Shown: positions 8,754 through 17,409, numbered from the stretch's first letter. The stretch: 64,000 nucleotides of DNA from Brevundimonas sp. G8 (GCF_902506205.1 NZ_LR732816.1:186001-250000), one strand, 5' to 3'. Made by a program: numbers and translations. Notes: generated by a model from the sequence alone, not told the origin.

Positions 8754-8807
8754 GAAATTGCACTTCCTTGCACATTGCACTCCATTCCCGCGTGCAAGTG
8801 CAATTTC
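8754..8807. promoter_or_regulatory. TTGCAC/GTGCAA cluster, probable operator
   Basis: A perfect 12-bp inverted repeat, GAAATTGCACTT at 8754-8765 and AAGTGCAATTTC at 8796-8807, encloses further copies of the same hexamer. In total TTGCAC occurs at 8758, 8768 and 8775 and its reverse GTGCAA at 8792 and 8798. Five copies in 46 bp are far beyond chance. It lies 124 bp before the flavin oxidoreductase start. A similar TGCA-rich arrangement is at the phasin promoter. Confidence 0.6.
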
Positions 8808-8930
8808 AACTCACCCCCGAGATTAGACGAATTAGACTCATTTTTTTGCCCCGCCGTCTGAACTCCTCCCGATTGCCTTCCCCGGCGACAGCCCGCTAAG
8901 CGTAGCGAAAGAAAACTCCAGGAGACGCCC

Positions 8931-9863
8931 GTGGCCATTCCCGCTTCGCTGCAAAAAGGTCTGATCCTGCCGATCATTTCGGCGCCCATGTTCCTGGTCT
9001 CCGGGCCAGACCTGGTGGTCGAGGCCTGTAATGCGGGGGTGATCGGCACCTTCCCGTCGCTGAACCAGCGCACGACCGAGGGCTATCGCGACTGGATTCA
9101 CGAGATCAAGGGCCGACTGACGCCCGAGGCCGCCGCCTTCGGCGTCAACCACATCGTCCACCCGACCAACCCGCGCCTGATGGCCGACATGATGGTGTCG
9201 GTCGAGGAGAAGGTGCCGCTGATCATCACTTCGCTGGGCGCCGTGCGCGACGTGGTCGATGCGGTGCACGGCTATGGCGGTCAGGTCTTCCACGACATCG
9301 CCAACATCCGTCATGCGAGAAAGGCGGCCGAGGCGGGCGTCGACGGTCTGATCCTGGTCGCCAACGGCGCGGGCGGCCATGCGGGGATCATCAACCCGTT
9401 CGCCCTGGTCAACGAGGTCCGCAGCTTCTTCAAGGGGACCATCATCTTGTCGGGCGCCCTCTCGACGGGACAAGATGTCGCGGCGGCGCTGATGCTGGGC
9501 GCCGACTTCGCCTATATGGGCACCCGCTTCATCAACACGACCGAGGCGATGGCGCCCGAGGCCTACAAGCAGATGGTGATCGACAGCGGCTCGACCGACA
9601 TCGTCCACACCCCGGCGGTCTCGGGCATCCCGGCCAACTTCATGAGCAAGTCGTTGATCGACAACGGAATCGACCCCAAACACCTGCCTGAGCACAAGCT
9701 GGATATGGGCGACGAGGCCAAGGCTTGGAAAACCGTCTGGTCCGCCGGCCAGGGCGCGGGCGCCATCCACGACGTCCTGCCGACCGCCGAACTGGTCGCG
9801 CGCCTGCGACAGGAGTTCGCTCAGGCTACGGATGAATTCGCCATCAAGACCGGAGCGCGCTAA
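8931..9863 (+). CDS. NAD(P)H-dependent flavin oxidoreductase / nitronate monooxygenase family
   Basis: TIM-barrel FMN enzyme of 310 residues. The N-terminal LILPIISAPMFLVSGPDLVVEA, the FHDIANIRHARKAAEAGVDGLILV strand-helix and GAGGHAG followed by LSGALSTGQDVAAALMLGADFAYMGTRF (phosphate-binding region) are typical of the nitronate monooxygenase / 2-nitropropane dioxygenase family. The natural substrate is uncertain because the family also includes enoyl reductases. Start is GTG with GGAG 6 nt upstream. It follows a TGCA-rich operator-like cluster. Confidence 0.88.
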   Translation: MAIPASLQKGLILPIISAPMFLVSGPDLVVEACNAGVIGTFPSLNQRTTEGYRDWIHEIKGRLTPEAAAFGVNHIVHPTNPRLMADMMVSVEEKVPLIITSLGAVRDVVDAVHGYGGQVFHDIANIRHARKAAEAGVDGLILVANGAGGHAGIINPFALVNEVRSFFKGTIILSGALSTGQDVAAALMLGADFAYMGTRFINTTEAMAPEAYKQMVIDSGSTDIVHTPAVSGIPANFMSKSLIDNGIDPKHLPEHKLDMGDEAKAWKTVWSAGQGAGAIHDVLPTAELVARLRQEFAQATDEFAIKTGAR

Positions 9864-9901
9864 AGGCGGCGCCAATCCGCATCTCGCGCGTTGGAGCCGC
9901 C

Positions 9902-10609
9902 ATGATCCGCACCACCGTCCTCACCGCCCTTTCCGCCGCCTTGGCCGCCTTCGTCACCCCTGCGGCGGCCCAGTCCATCTCGGGCCCCTCCGCTCGCGAA
10001 GCCTGGTCGTTCGAACTGGGCGCGGGAACGGACAACCGCTCCAAGAACGCGTCCAAGTCCGGCAATGATGGCTATGTCTACGGCTCGGCGATCTGGGAAA
10101 GCGAAAACGGCCTGTTCTACGCCGGCCCCGGCTTCGAAACGATCCAGGCGGGCGGCTCCAACGTCGAGGCCGAGTTCGTGGTCGGCTATCAGCCCGAGGC
10201 CTTCGGCTACCGCTTCGATTTCAACGCGACCTACAAGAACCGCCCGGACGCCGAGGCCGGCTATGACGAGGACGGCTGGGAGTTCACCGGCAACGCCAGC
10301 CGCTCCATCGGCCCGGCCAGCGCGCGCCTTCAGGTCCAGTATTCGCCCGACGCCGCCGGCTCGACTGACAGCTTCACCTGGATCGAGGGCCGCGTGGGCT
10401 GGGACTTCACCAACCGCCTGAACGGCACGGTCGCCGTCGGCCGTCGCGAGCAGAACGGCGCGCCCGACTACACGGGCTGGAACGCCGGCGTGACCTATGC
10501 GGTGACAGACACGCTGGACCTTGACCTGCGCTACTACGACACCGACGCCCACACCTTCGGCGAGCAGTACGAAGACGCCCTGGTCGCCAAGGTCGCCTAC
10601 GCCTTCTGA
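9902..10609 (+). CDS. TorF family putative porin
   Basis: Outer-membrane protein of 235 residues with a signal peptide (MIRTTVLTALSAALAAFVTPAAAQ). The mature part has alternating aromatic beta strands and ends in AYAF, as outer-membrane barrels do. The pattern WSFELGAGTDNRSKN, FDFNATYKNRPD and LDLRYYDTDAHTFG matches the TorF/Gcw_chp family of putative porins. The transported solute is unknown. It starts 38 bp after the flavin oxidoreductase and may be cotranscribed. Confidence 0.8.
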   Translation: MIRTTVLTALSAALAAFVTPAAAQSISGPSAREAWSFELGAGTDNRSKNASKSGNDGYVYGSAIWESENGLFYAGPGFETIQAGGSNVEAEFVVGYQPEAFGYRFDFNATYKNRPDAEAGYDEDGWEFTGNASRSIGPASARLQVQYSPDAAGSTDSFTWIEGRVGWDFTNRLNGTVAVGRREQNGAPDYTGWNAGVTYAVTDTLDLDLRYYDTDAHTFGEQYEDALVAKVAYAF

Positions 10610-10635
10610 GGGCGCGCCTTGCGGAAAGGGCGTTT

Positions 10636-10654
10636 CAGGCCCATATAGGGCCTG
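10636..10654 (+). terminator. Palindrome after the porin gene
   Basis: CAGGCCC and GGGCCTG pair around ATATA 27 bp after the stop of the putative porin gene. There is no T-run, so it may be a weak terminator or part of the long untranslated leader of cspA. Confidence 0.35.
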
Positions 10655-10783
10655 TCGATCTCTCTGCGTAACGCCGCTGCTCCCTTTGCATCACGCACCG
10701 AGGTCCAAAAGCCGATCCCATTCAGACCCGACAGGCCGACCAGGGATCCCTCCCTGCGGTCAACGCCAGACGGAGGTCTCCAA

Positions 10784-10996
10784 ATGGCTACCGGCACTGT
10801 AAAATGGTACAACCCCACCAAAGGCTACGGCTTCATCGCTCCCGATGACGGCGGCAAGGATGTCTTCGTCCACGCCTCGGCCGTCGAAACGTCGAGCGTT
10901 GGTTCGCTGAACGAAGGCCAGAAGATTTCCTACGAAATCGAACGCGACTCGCGCTCCGGCAAGGAATCCGCTGGTCGCCTTACGGCGGCAGAGTAG
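10784..10996 (+). CDS. cspA: Cold shock domain protein
   Basis: Single cold shock domain of 70 residues, an OB-fold that binds single-stranded RNA and DNA and melts RNA structure. RNP1 is KGYGFIAP and RNP2 is VFVHAS. GGAGG lies 6-7 nt before the ATG. The 174-bp gap upstream could hold the long leader usual for cold-shock genes. The TAG stop at 10994-10996 is followed in the same frame by 71 open codons with IF-1-like sequence (separate entry). Confidence 0.93.
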   Translation: MATGTVKWYNPTKGYGFIAPDDGGKDVFVHASAVETSSVGSLNEGQKISYEIERDSRSGKESAGRLTAAE

Positions 10997-11038
10997 GACA
11001 CGCTTCTCAACACGCACGCCATCGCTTTTGATGGCGTC

Positions 11039-11212
11039 GTGACGAAGCACCTGCCTCTAGGCGGCCGCAAGGTCCGCCTGGACAACGGCCACGTCGTCAC
11101 GGTCCTGCCCTCGCTCGGTTCGCCTAACGGCTTATCCCTGCTGGGCGACCGTGTCGTGGTCGAGATCGCCTTCAATCAGCTGAAGGGCTGGCGCCTCGCG
11201 CGCCGGCCCTGA
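11039..11212 (+). CDS. IF-1-like OB-fold protein, start unclear
   Basis: The frame runs from just after the cspA TAG (10997) to a TGA at 11210-11212. The translation contains VRLDNGHVVTVLPSLG and LLGDRVVVEIAFNQLKGWRLARR, which line up with initiation factor IF-1 (VELENGHVVTAHISG, GDKVTVEL, GRIVFR). About 60 of 71 codons end in G or C, as in real genes here. The only standard start is the GTG at 11039, which has no ribosome binding site and cuts off the first beta strand (IAFDGVV, matching IF-1 IEMQGTV). It could therefore start at a non-standard codon, be made by read-through of cspA, or be a decaying gene. Confidence 0.5.
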   Translation: MTKHLPLGGRKVRLDNGHVVTVLPSLGSPNGLSLLGDRVVVEIAFNQLKGWRLARRP

Positions 11213-11237
11213 AGCCCGTTCCATCAGGACGTGACCC

Positions 11238-11495
11238 ATGACGACCCTCGCCGAAAAAATCCCGACGATGACCGACGCCGACCTCAACAGCCTGCGCGCC
11301 AACGCCACTCGCCTGGCCGAAACCGGCGCCTCGACTCAAGTGATGGCCGCCGCTGACATCCTGCCTGTGATCGACACCGAGATCGCTCGCCGCGCCGCCC
11401 TGCCCAAGGCCGCCAAGGCGCCGGTGAAGCGCGCCGCCCCCAAGAAGAAGCTGCCGCCCGTCACTGGCCACCAAACCGCCCTACCCTCCAGCTGA
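11238..11495 (+). CDS. Hypothetical protein with basic alanine-rich tail
   Basis: Small protein of 85 residues. The first 55 residues form a predicted helical region (LAEKIPTMTDADLNSLRANATRLAETG, VMAAADILPVIDTEIARRAA). The tail is rich in Lys, Ala and Pro (KAAKAPVKRAAPKKK), like nucleic-acid-binding tails. AGGACG lies upstream of the ATG. I do not recognise a family function. It follows the cspA/IF-1-like stretch and converges on the CGL gene, whose stop is 2 bp away. Confidence 0.65.
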   Translation: MTTLAEKIPTMTDADLNSLRANATRLAETGASTQVMAAADILPVIDTEIARRAALPKAAKAPVKRAAPKKKLPPVTGHQTALPSS

Positions 11496-11497
11496 GA

Positions 11498-12661
11498 TCA
11501 GCCCAGGGCCTGATCCAGATCCGCGATCAGGTCCTCGACGTTCTCGACCCCGACCGATAGCCGGAACAGGTTGTCGGTCACGCCGCCCGCCTCGCGCACC
11601 TCCTTGGGCACGCTGGCGTGGGTCATGATCGCCGGGTGGTTCACCAGGCTCTCGACCCCGCCCAGCGACTCCGCCAAGGTGAAGACCTCGACCCGCTCCA
11701 GCACGCGTTTCGTGCGCTCTAGGTCACCCTCCAGGATCACCGTCACCATCCCCCCATAGCCGCCGCTCATCTGACGCGCGGCCAGCTCATGCTGCGGGTG
11801 GGCGATCAGGCCGGGATAGATGACCTTGGCCACCCCCGGGCGCGTCTCCAGCCACCGCGCCACCGTCAGGGCGTTCTCGCAGTGCGCCTTCATCCGCAGC
11901 GCCAGGGTCTTCAGCCCCCGGTTGGCCAGGAAGGCGTCGAACGGCCCCATGATCCCGCCGACCGAGTTCTGCAGGAACTTGATCCGCGTCGCCAGGTCGG
12001 GATCGGCCGTCACCAGCACCCCGCCGATGATGTCCGAATGGCCGTTCAGGTATTTGGTCGCCGAATGCATCACCACGTCCGCCCCCAAGCTCAACGGCTG
12101 CTGGCAGAAGGGTGTGGCGAAGGTGTTGTCGACGATCAGCAGCAGGCCATGCGCCTTGGCCACCTTCGACAGGGCAGAGATGTCGGCCAGCTTCATCAAC
12201 GGGTTGGTCGGCGTCTCGACCCACAGCATCTTCGTCTTGGACGTAATGGCCGCCTCGACCGCGGCGATGTCGCTCAGGTCCACATAGGCGAAGTCCAGTC
12301 CCATGGTCCGCCGACGCACCCGCTCGAACAGCCGCCACGAACCGCCGTACAGGTCGTCGCCGGTGACGATGTGATCGCCCGCGTCCAGCAGTTCCAGCGC
12401 CGTCGAGGTCGCCGCCATGCCCGAGCCGAAGCCGAACCCGTGCGTGCCGCCCTCCAGGTCCGCGATACAGGCCTCGAACGCTTCCCGCGTCGGGTTCTTG
12501 CCCCGCGCATACTCGTATCCCTTGTTCACGCCGGGGCTTTCCTGGGCATAGGTCGAGGTGGCGTAGATCGGCGTCATCACCGCACCCGTCGTCGGGTCGG
12601 GATGCTGCCCGGCATGGATGGCGCGGGTCGAAAACCCTTGGCTGTTCTTCTTGTCGGCCAT
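11498..12661 (-). CDS. Cystathionine gamma-lyase / trans-sulfuration PLP enzyme
   Basis: PLP enzyme of 387 residues of the Cys/Met metabolism family. The cofactor lysine is in HSATKYLNGHSD, the PLP ring and phosphate segments are YARGKNPTR and FGSGMAATST, and the C-terminal SLGGVESLVNHPAIMTHAS is canonical. It starts 5 bp after the stop of the cystathionine beta-synthase gene. That pairing argues for cystathionine gamma-lyase (cystathionine to cysteine, 2-oxobutyrate and ammonia) rather than cystathionine gamma-synthase, but sequence alone does not separate the two. Confidence 0.88.
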   Translation of the reverse strand: MADKKNSQGFSTRAIHAGQHPDPTTGAVMTPIYATSTYAQESPGVNKGYEYARGKNPTREAFEACIADLEGGTHGFGFGSGMAATSTALELLDAGDHIVTGDDLYGGSWRLFERVRRRTMGLDFAYVDLSDIAAVEAAITSKTKMLWVETPTNPLMKLADISALSKVAKAHGLLLIVDNTFATPFCQQPLSLGADVVMHSATKYLNGHSDIIGGVLVTADPDLATRIKFLQNSVGGIMGPFDAFLANRGLKTLALRMKAHCENALTVARWLETRPGVAKVIYPGLIAHPQHELAARQMSGGYGGMVTVILEGDLERTKRVLERVEVFTLAESLGGVESLVNHPAIMTHASVPKEVREAGGVTDNLFRLSVGVENVEDLIADLDQALG

Positions 12662-12666
12662 GGTTC

Positions 12667-14067
12667 TTACCGGTTCAGGCTGAGGTGGTTGATCAGGTCG
12701 GTGCGGGTGATCAGGCCGACGAACTTTTCGCCGTCCAGCACGATGGCCACGCGATCACGGTCGAAGACCGGGATCAGGGCGTCCAGCGCCTCGTTGACCT
12801 GAACCGTGTCCAGATCGCGCGTCATGGCCGAGGCCACCGGCTTGGCGAACCGTTCCTTACGCGTGATCTCGTCGGTGTTCATCACATGGATCAGGTCGCT
12901 TTCGTCCAGGATGCCGACCAGCCTGCCGTCCTCGATGATCGGCAGCTGGGACACGTCGGCGCCCTTCATCCGCTTGAAGGCGGTGTCCAGGGTGTCGCCC
13001 GGCCCGGCGACGACCACGTCGCCCTTCTCGTATTTGCGGTTGATCAGGTCCGACAGGTCGCCGTGCAGCTCCCGCTCGCCCAGGCCCTGATCGGCCAGCC
13101 AGGCGTCGTTGTAGACCTTCGACAGATACTTGGCCCCGGTGTCGCAGACGAAGGTGACGCAGGTCTTGGCCTCGGTCTGCTCGCGGCACCAGCGCAGGGC
13201 CGTAGCGATCAGGGTGCCCGAGGACGACCCGGCCAGGATGCCTTCCTTCAGCAGCAGTTCGCGCGCCGTGGCGATCGCCTCGGCATCCGGGATGGAGTAG
13301 GCCTTGTCGATCAGGCTCATGTCCGCGGTGTCGGGCACGAAATTCTGGCCGATTCCCTCGACGGTATAGCTGCCGTCCGGTCCAGGCACGCCGTCGTTGA
13401 CGATGCCGGCCAGGGTCGAACCCACCGGGTCGGCCAGGATGATCTGGGCCTTGGAGCCGACGCTCTTAAGGTAGCGCGCCACGCCGGTGATCGTGCCGCC
13501 CGAACCGATGCCGGCGACGAAGGCGTCGATATCGCCGCCCGCCTGCTCCCAGATCTCTGGCCCCGTCGTCTTCACATGGGCGTCGGCGTTCGACTGGTTG
13601 GCGAACTGGTTGACGTAATAGGCGCCGGGGATGGCCTGGGATAGACGCTCGGCCATGTCGGTGTAATATTCGGGATGTCCGTGCGGCACGTCTGAACGGG
13701 TCAGGCGAACATCAGCGCCCATAGCCCTGAGATGCTGGATCTTCTCCTTCGACATCTTGTCCGGAATGACCAGCAGCACCTTATAACCCCGCGCCCGGCC
13801 GACCAGCGTCAGCGCCAGGCCCGTATTGCCCGCCGTCGCCTCGACGATGGTGCCGCCTTCCTTCAGCCAGCCTTCCTTCTCGGCCGCATCAAGCATCTCG
13901 ACGGCGATCCGGTCCTTGATCGACCCGCCGGGGTTCTGGGACTCCAGCTTGAGCAGCAGGCGGCACTTGCCGGTGTCGATCTTCGTCACCTCCACCATCG
14001 GCGTCTTGCCGATCAGATCCAGCGGCGACTTCACGGTCGCGCTCAGGGCGGGGGCATGCAGGGACAT
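12667..14067 (-). CDS. Cystathionine beta-synthase
   Basis: Condenses homocysteine with serine to cystathionine, the first step of reverse transsulfuration. The protein has 466 residues: a fold-type II PLP domain (Lys in NPGGSIKDR, GSSSGT phosphate loop at GILAGSSSGTLIA) and a C-terminal pair of CBS domains (from about residue 340, GDVVVAGPGDTLDTAFKRM and ASAMTRDLDTVQVNEAL). There is no N-terminal haem region. I chose the ATG at 14067, with GGAG 6 nt upstream; ATGs at 14079 and 14109 are less likely. It is the first gene of a two-gene unit with the lyase. Confidence 0.9.
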   Translation of the reverse strand: MSLHAPALSATVKSPLDLIGKTPMVEVTKIDTGKCRLLLKLESQNPGGSIKDRIAVEMLDAAEKEGWLKEGGTIVEATAGNTGLALTLVGRARGYKVLLVIPDKMSKEKIQHLRAMGADVRLTRSDVPHGHPEYYTDMAERLSQAIPGAYYVNQFANQSNADAHVKTTGPEIWEQAGGDIDAFVAGIGSGGTITGVARYLKSVGSKAQIILADPVGSTLAGIVNDGVPGPDGSYTVEGIGQNFVPDTADMSLIDKAYSIPDAEAIATARELLLKEGILAGSSSGTLIATALRWCREQTEAKTCVTFVCDTGAKYLSKVYNDAWLADQGLGERELHGDLSDLINRKYEKGDVVVAGPGDTLDTAFKRMKGADVSQLPIIEDGRLVGILDESDLIHVMNTDEITRKERFAKPVASAMTRDLDTVQVNEALDALIPVFDRDRVAIVLDGEKFVGLITRTDLINHLSLNR

Positions 14068-14185
14068 CGAAGACTCCATTCGGGGACGGCGGAAGCTGAA
14101 GCCCCGCATTCACTCGGTCAACTCACGCAAGATTTGACCCCCCAAGATTTACCCAAAGGCGCGGTTCCGCGCTACGAAAGACATA

Positions 14186-16501
14186 ATGACCAATTCATCC
14201 AAGAGGCCGCCCGCCGGCCTGCCCGACAAAGACACCCTCCTCGCCTTCCTGCGCGAGGCCGGATCGGCCGAGAAGACCGATATCGCACGCCATTTCGGGC
14301 TGAAGGGCGGCGACCGCCGGGCCCTGCGCGAAATGATCCGCGAGCTTGAAGAAGAAGGCCGGCTGGGCAAGCGCGGCCGCAAGGGCTTTTCCGAGGCCGG
14401 CGCCCTGCCCCCCGTCGGCGTCGCCGACGTGATCGAACGCGACGGCGACGGCGAACTGTATGTCCGCCTGGTCGAGGCCAGCGCCGATGCGCCGCGCGCC
14501 ATCCTGATGCCCGACAAGTCCAAACCCGGTCCTGCACCTGGCCTGGGCGACCGTGTCTTGGTCAAGTTCCAGCGCGGCGGCGACGGCTGGGAAGCCCGGC
14601 TGATCAAGAAGCTGGACGTGGGTACGAACCGCGTCCTGGGCGTCATCCGCAAGTCCGCGCGCGAGACCCGTGTCGAGCCGGTCGACCGCCGCTCAAAGGA
14701 CGTGCTGCTGGTGCCCCAGGCCCAGTCGGGCGACCTGCGCGACGGCGACCTGGTGCTGGCCGCCATCGAAAAGGGCGAGCAGCGGTTCGGTCCCAAGCGC
14801 GGCAAGATCCTGGAACATATCGGCAAGGAGGATGACCCCCGCGCCGCCTCCCTGATCGCCATCTACGCCCATAGCATCCCGACAGGCTTCTCCGAAGCCG
14901 TCGAACGCGAGGCTGAGGATCAGGCCCTTCCGACGCTTAAGGGGCGCGAGGACCTGCGCGAGGTTCCCTTCATCACCATCGACCCCGCCGATGCGCGCGA
15001 CCACGACGACGCCGTCTATGCGACCCGCGACGAGGATCCGAAGAACGAAGGCGGCTGGATCGTGTGGGTCGCCATCGCCGACGTCGCCGCCTATGTCCGC
15101 CCCGGCACCCATCTGGACCGCGAGGCCCGCGACAAGGGCAACTCGACCTACTTCCCCGACCGCGTCGAGCCGATGCTGCCGGAAGTGCTGTCGAACGGCC
15201 TGTGCAGCCTGAAGGAGGGCGAGAACCGCGCCTGCCTGGCCGTGCGGATGGTCTTCGACAAGGACGGCCGCAAGACCGGCCACAAGTTCGTGCGCGGCCT
15301 GATGCGGTCGCACGCCAAGCTCAGCTACGAACAGGCTCAGGCCGCCATCGACGGGCAAACGGACGACGCCACCGGCCCGATCATGGAGGCCATCCTCTAT
15401 CCGCTGTGGAACGCCTACCACGCCATGCTGAAAGGCCGGCTGAAGCGCAGTCCGCTTCAGATCGAGTCGGCCGAACGCCGCATCCGTATGGCCCCGGACG
15501 GCGGCATCGCCTCCATCGAGAAGCGCGCCTCGCTGGAGGCGCACCGGCTGATCGAAGAGATGATGATCCAGGCCAATGTCTGCGCCGCCGAGACGCTGGA
15601 GCAGAAGAAGACGCCGCTCATTTACCGCATCCACGACACGCCCAGCCAGGAGAAGATCTTCAACCTGGCCGACTTCCTGTCCACCATCGGCAAGCCGTGG
15701 AATAAGGGTGAGCCGGGCACAACCAAGCGGTTCAACAAGCTGCTGGACGAGACTCGCGACACCGAACACGCCGACGTGGTCAACGAAGTGGTCCTGCGCA
15801 GCCAGATGCAGGCGATCTACAGCCCCGAGAACATCGGCCACTTCGGCCTGAACCTGGACCGCTACGCCCACTTCACCTCGCCGATCCGGCGCTACTCCGA
15901 CCTGATCGTCCACCGCGGCCTGATCCGAGCGCTAGGGCTGGGCAAGGACGGGCTGACGGACCGCGAGATCGCCGAACTGCCGGCCATCGCCGAGGGCGTC
16001 ACCATGACAGAGCGCCGCTCAATGGCCGCCGAGCGTGACGCCATGGACCGCTATATCGCCGCCTATCTGGAGGAGCACGTCGGGGCGACCTTCACCGGAC
16101 GGATCACCGGCGTCACACGGTTCGGCCTGTTCATCCGACTGGACGAGACGGGCGCCGACGGCCTGGTCCCCGTCTCGACCCTGGGCAGCGAATATTTCAC
16201 CCACGACGACCGCGCCCACGCCCTGGTCGGCGAACGCACCGGCAAGCGCTTCACCCTGGGCCGCAACGTCGAGGTCAAGCTGATGGAGGCCACTCCCGTC
16301 ACCGGCGGCCTGGTGTTCGAAATGCTCAGCGAACCCGAGGCCCGCGATCCCAACGCCCCAGCCCCGCGCTATGGCGTCCGTGGACGCGGCGGCGACGGCC
16401 CGCCGATGCGCGGCAAGAACCGCCCCGGCGGTCCCAAGCCCGCAAAGGGCGGTCGCCCCTCCGGCGGCCTGAAGGGCGTGCGCAAGGGCAAGCGAAAATA
16501 G
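14186..16501 (+). CDS. rnr: Ribonuclease R
   Basis: Processive 3'-5' exoribonuclease of 771 residues that degrades structured RNA. Order of domains: winged-helix-like N-terminus, cold-shock domains, the RNB catalytic domain (FITIDPADARDHDDAVYA holds the metal-binding aspartates, followed by VWVAIADVAAYV), an S1 domain (ATFTGRITGVTRFGLFIRL near residue 635) and a Lys/Arg/Gly-rich tail. The length and tail fit RNase R rather than RNase II. It is divergent from the CBS gene. Confidence 0.95.
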   Translation: MTNSSKRPPAGLPDKDTLLAFLREAGSAEKTDIARHFGLKGGDRRALREMIRELEEEGRLGKRGRKGFSEAGALPPVGVADVIERDGDGELYVRLVEASADAPRAILMPDKSKPGPAPGLGDRVLVKFQRGGDGWEARLIKKLDVGTNRVLGVIRKSARETRVEPVDRRSKDVLLVPQAQSGDLRDGDLVLAAIEKGEQRFGPKRGKILEHIGKEDDPRAASLIAIYAHSIPTGFSEAVEREAEDQALPTLKGREDLREVPFITIDPADARDHDDAVYATRDEDPKNEGGWIVWVAIADVAAYVRPGTHLDREARDKGNSTYFPDRVEPMLPEVLSNGLCSLKEGENRACLAVRMVFDKDGRKTGHKFVRGLMRSHAKLSYEQAQAAIDGQTDDATGPIMEAILYPLWNAYHAMLKGRLKRSPLQIESAERRIRMAPDGGIASIEKRASLEAHRLIEEMMIQANVCAAETLEQKKTPLIYRIHDTPSQEKIFNLADFLSTIGKPWNKGEPGTTKRFNKLLDETRDTEHADVVNEVVLRSQMQAIYSPENIGHFGLNLDRYAHFTSPIRRYSDLIVHRGLIRALGLGKDGLTDREIAELPAIAEGVTMTERRSMAAERDAMDRYIAAYLEEHVGATFTGRITGVTRFGLFIRLDETGADGLVPVSTLGSEYFTHDDRAHALVGERTGKRFTLGRNVEVKLMEATPVTGGLVFEMLSEPEARDPNAPAPRYGVRGRGGDGPPMRGKNRPGGPKPAKGGRPSGGLKGVRKGKRK

Positions 16502-16567
16502 CTTCCCAAGTTTTTGGGGAGGCGCGCGACAAGGCGGCTGGTCATAGTGGCCCCAAGGAGCGTGCGA

Positions 16568-17365
16568 ATGACTTTGGGCGACACTTCTGTTCTGGACCAT
16601 CTGAACAGCGCGGAGCGCGATATCCTGACGCTGCTGGCGCAAGGCCACACGGCCAAGTCGATCGCGATGGTTCGTGAAGTGTCGGTGGCGGGAGTCAACG
16701 AGCGCCTGCGTTCGGCGCGGCGAAAGACCGGCATCGGCAGTAGTCGCGAGTTGGCTCGCCTCGTGGCGGGTCAAGAAAATCGTCACGACTTAATCGATCT
16801 GGGCGCCTCACCAGCCCAACCTGCAACCTCTCCTCGTCCCGACGCACCGCGCCGTGCGTCATCCCTACGATGGAGATTTCCCATGACCGCCGCCGTCCTT
16901 ATCGCTGCCGCGATCCTAGCTCAGCAAACATCCGTCGCACCGAGGCCGGATCGGCAGACTTCGCCGGCCGCCGAGGCGCTTTTTGCGCCGCGCTCACCGG
17001 AGCCCGACATCTCTGCTCTGCACGCCGAGGTCATGGGCGGAGGCGTGGACCCTGCCTGGTCTGCCACCACCGAAACCGTGCTTCGAAAGATTTACGACCA
17101 AGCTATCGCTCCCGGTTCGCTGGCTTCCTTCGAGGTCACGTGCAGCGCCTCTCTGTGCGAACTGATCGGTGTCGGCCGCCCAGGCCTCATCGACGAAGCG
17201 GTCACGGTCTTTACCGAGGCGGTTCAAGGGCCAGAGGTCAACCAGGCCGTCGGCGCGCTTGGCCTACGCTCCGTGATGAACAGCTTCACGGTGACGCGAG
17301 ACGATGCGGTGAAGGGCGAATCTTCCGTCATGATCTTCGCCGCATATTGGCGTCGCATCGAATAG
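16568..17365 (+). CDS. Membrane-tethered LuxR-type HTH protein
   Basis: Protein of 265 residues in three parts. Residues 8-70 form a GerE/LuxR-type helix-turn-helix (LNSAERDILTLLAQGHTAKSIA, VSVAGVNERLRSARRKTG). A proline-rich linker and one hydrophobic helix (MTAAVLIAAAILA, residues 106-118) follow. Residues 120-265 should be periplasmic and contain a close cysteine pair (TCSASLCELIG). I chose the ATG at 16568 since AAGGAG lies 7 nt upstream. The arrangement resembles ToxR-like one-component regulators, with DNA binding inside and sensing outside. Target and signal are unknown. Confidence 0.75.
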   Translation: MTLGDTSVLDHLNSAERDILTLLAQGHTAKSIAMVREVSVAGVNERLRSARRKTGIGSSRELARLVAGQENRHDLIDLGASPAQPATSPRPDAPRRASSLRWRFPMTAAVLIAAAILAQQTSVAPRPDRQTSPAAEALFAPRSPEPDISALHAEVMGGGVDPAWSATTETVLRKIYDQAIAPGSLASFEVTCSASLCELIGVGRPGLIDEAVTVFTEAVQGPEVNQAVGALGLRSVMNSFTVTRDDAVKGESSVMIFAAYWRRIE

Positions 17366-17409
17366 GCGCCGCGCTTTCCTTGACGGTCGCCACATGGCAT
17401 CGATCATCA

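Larger units (their letters stand above)
8397..8930. other. Intergenic region without a gene
   Basis: These 534 bp separate queF from the flavin oxidoreductase gene. The left part holds the palindromic cluster at 8441-8586. The right part holds a TGCA-rich inverted repeat at 8754-8807 and a tandem TTAGAC pair near 8825-8840. The middle (8600-8750) shows nothing I can name. Short open frames here have no ribosome binding sites and no recognisable protein pattern. Confidence 0.6.
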
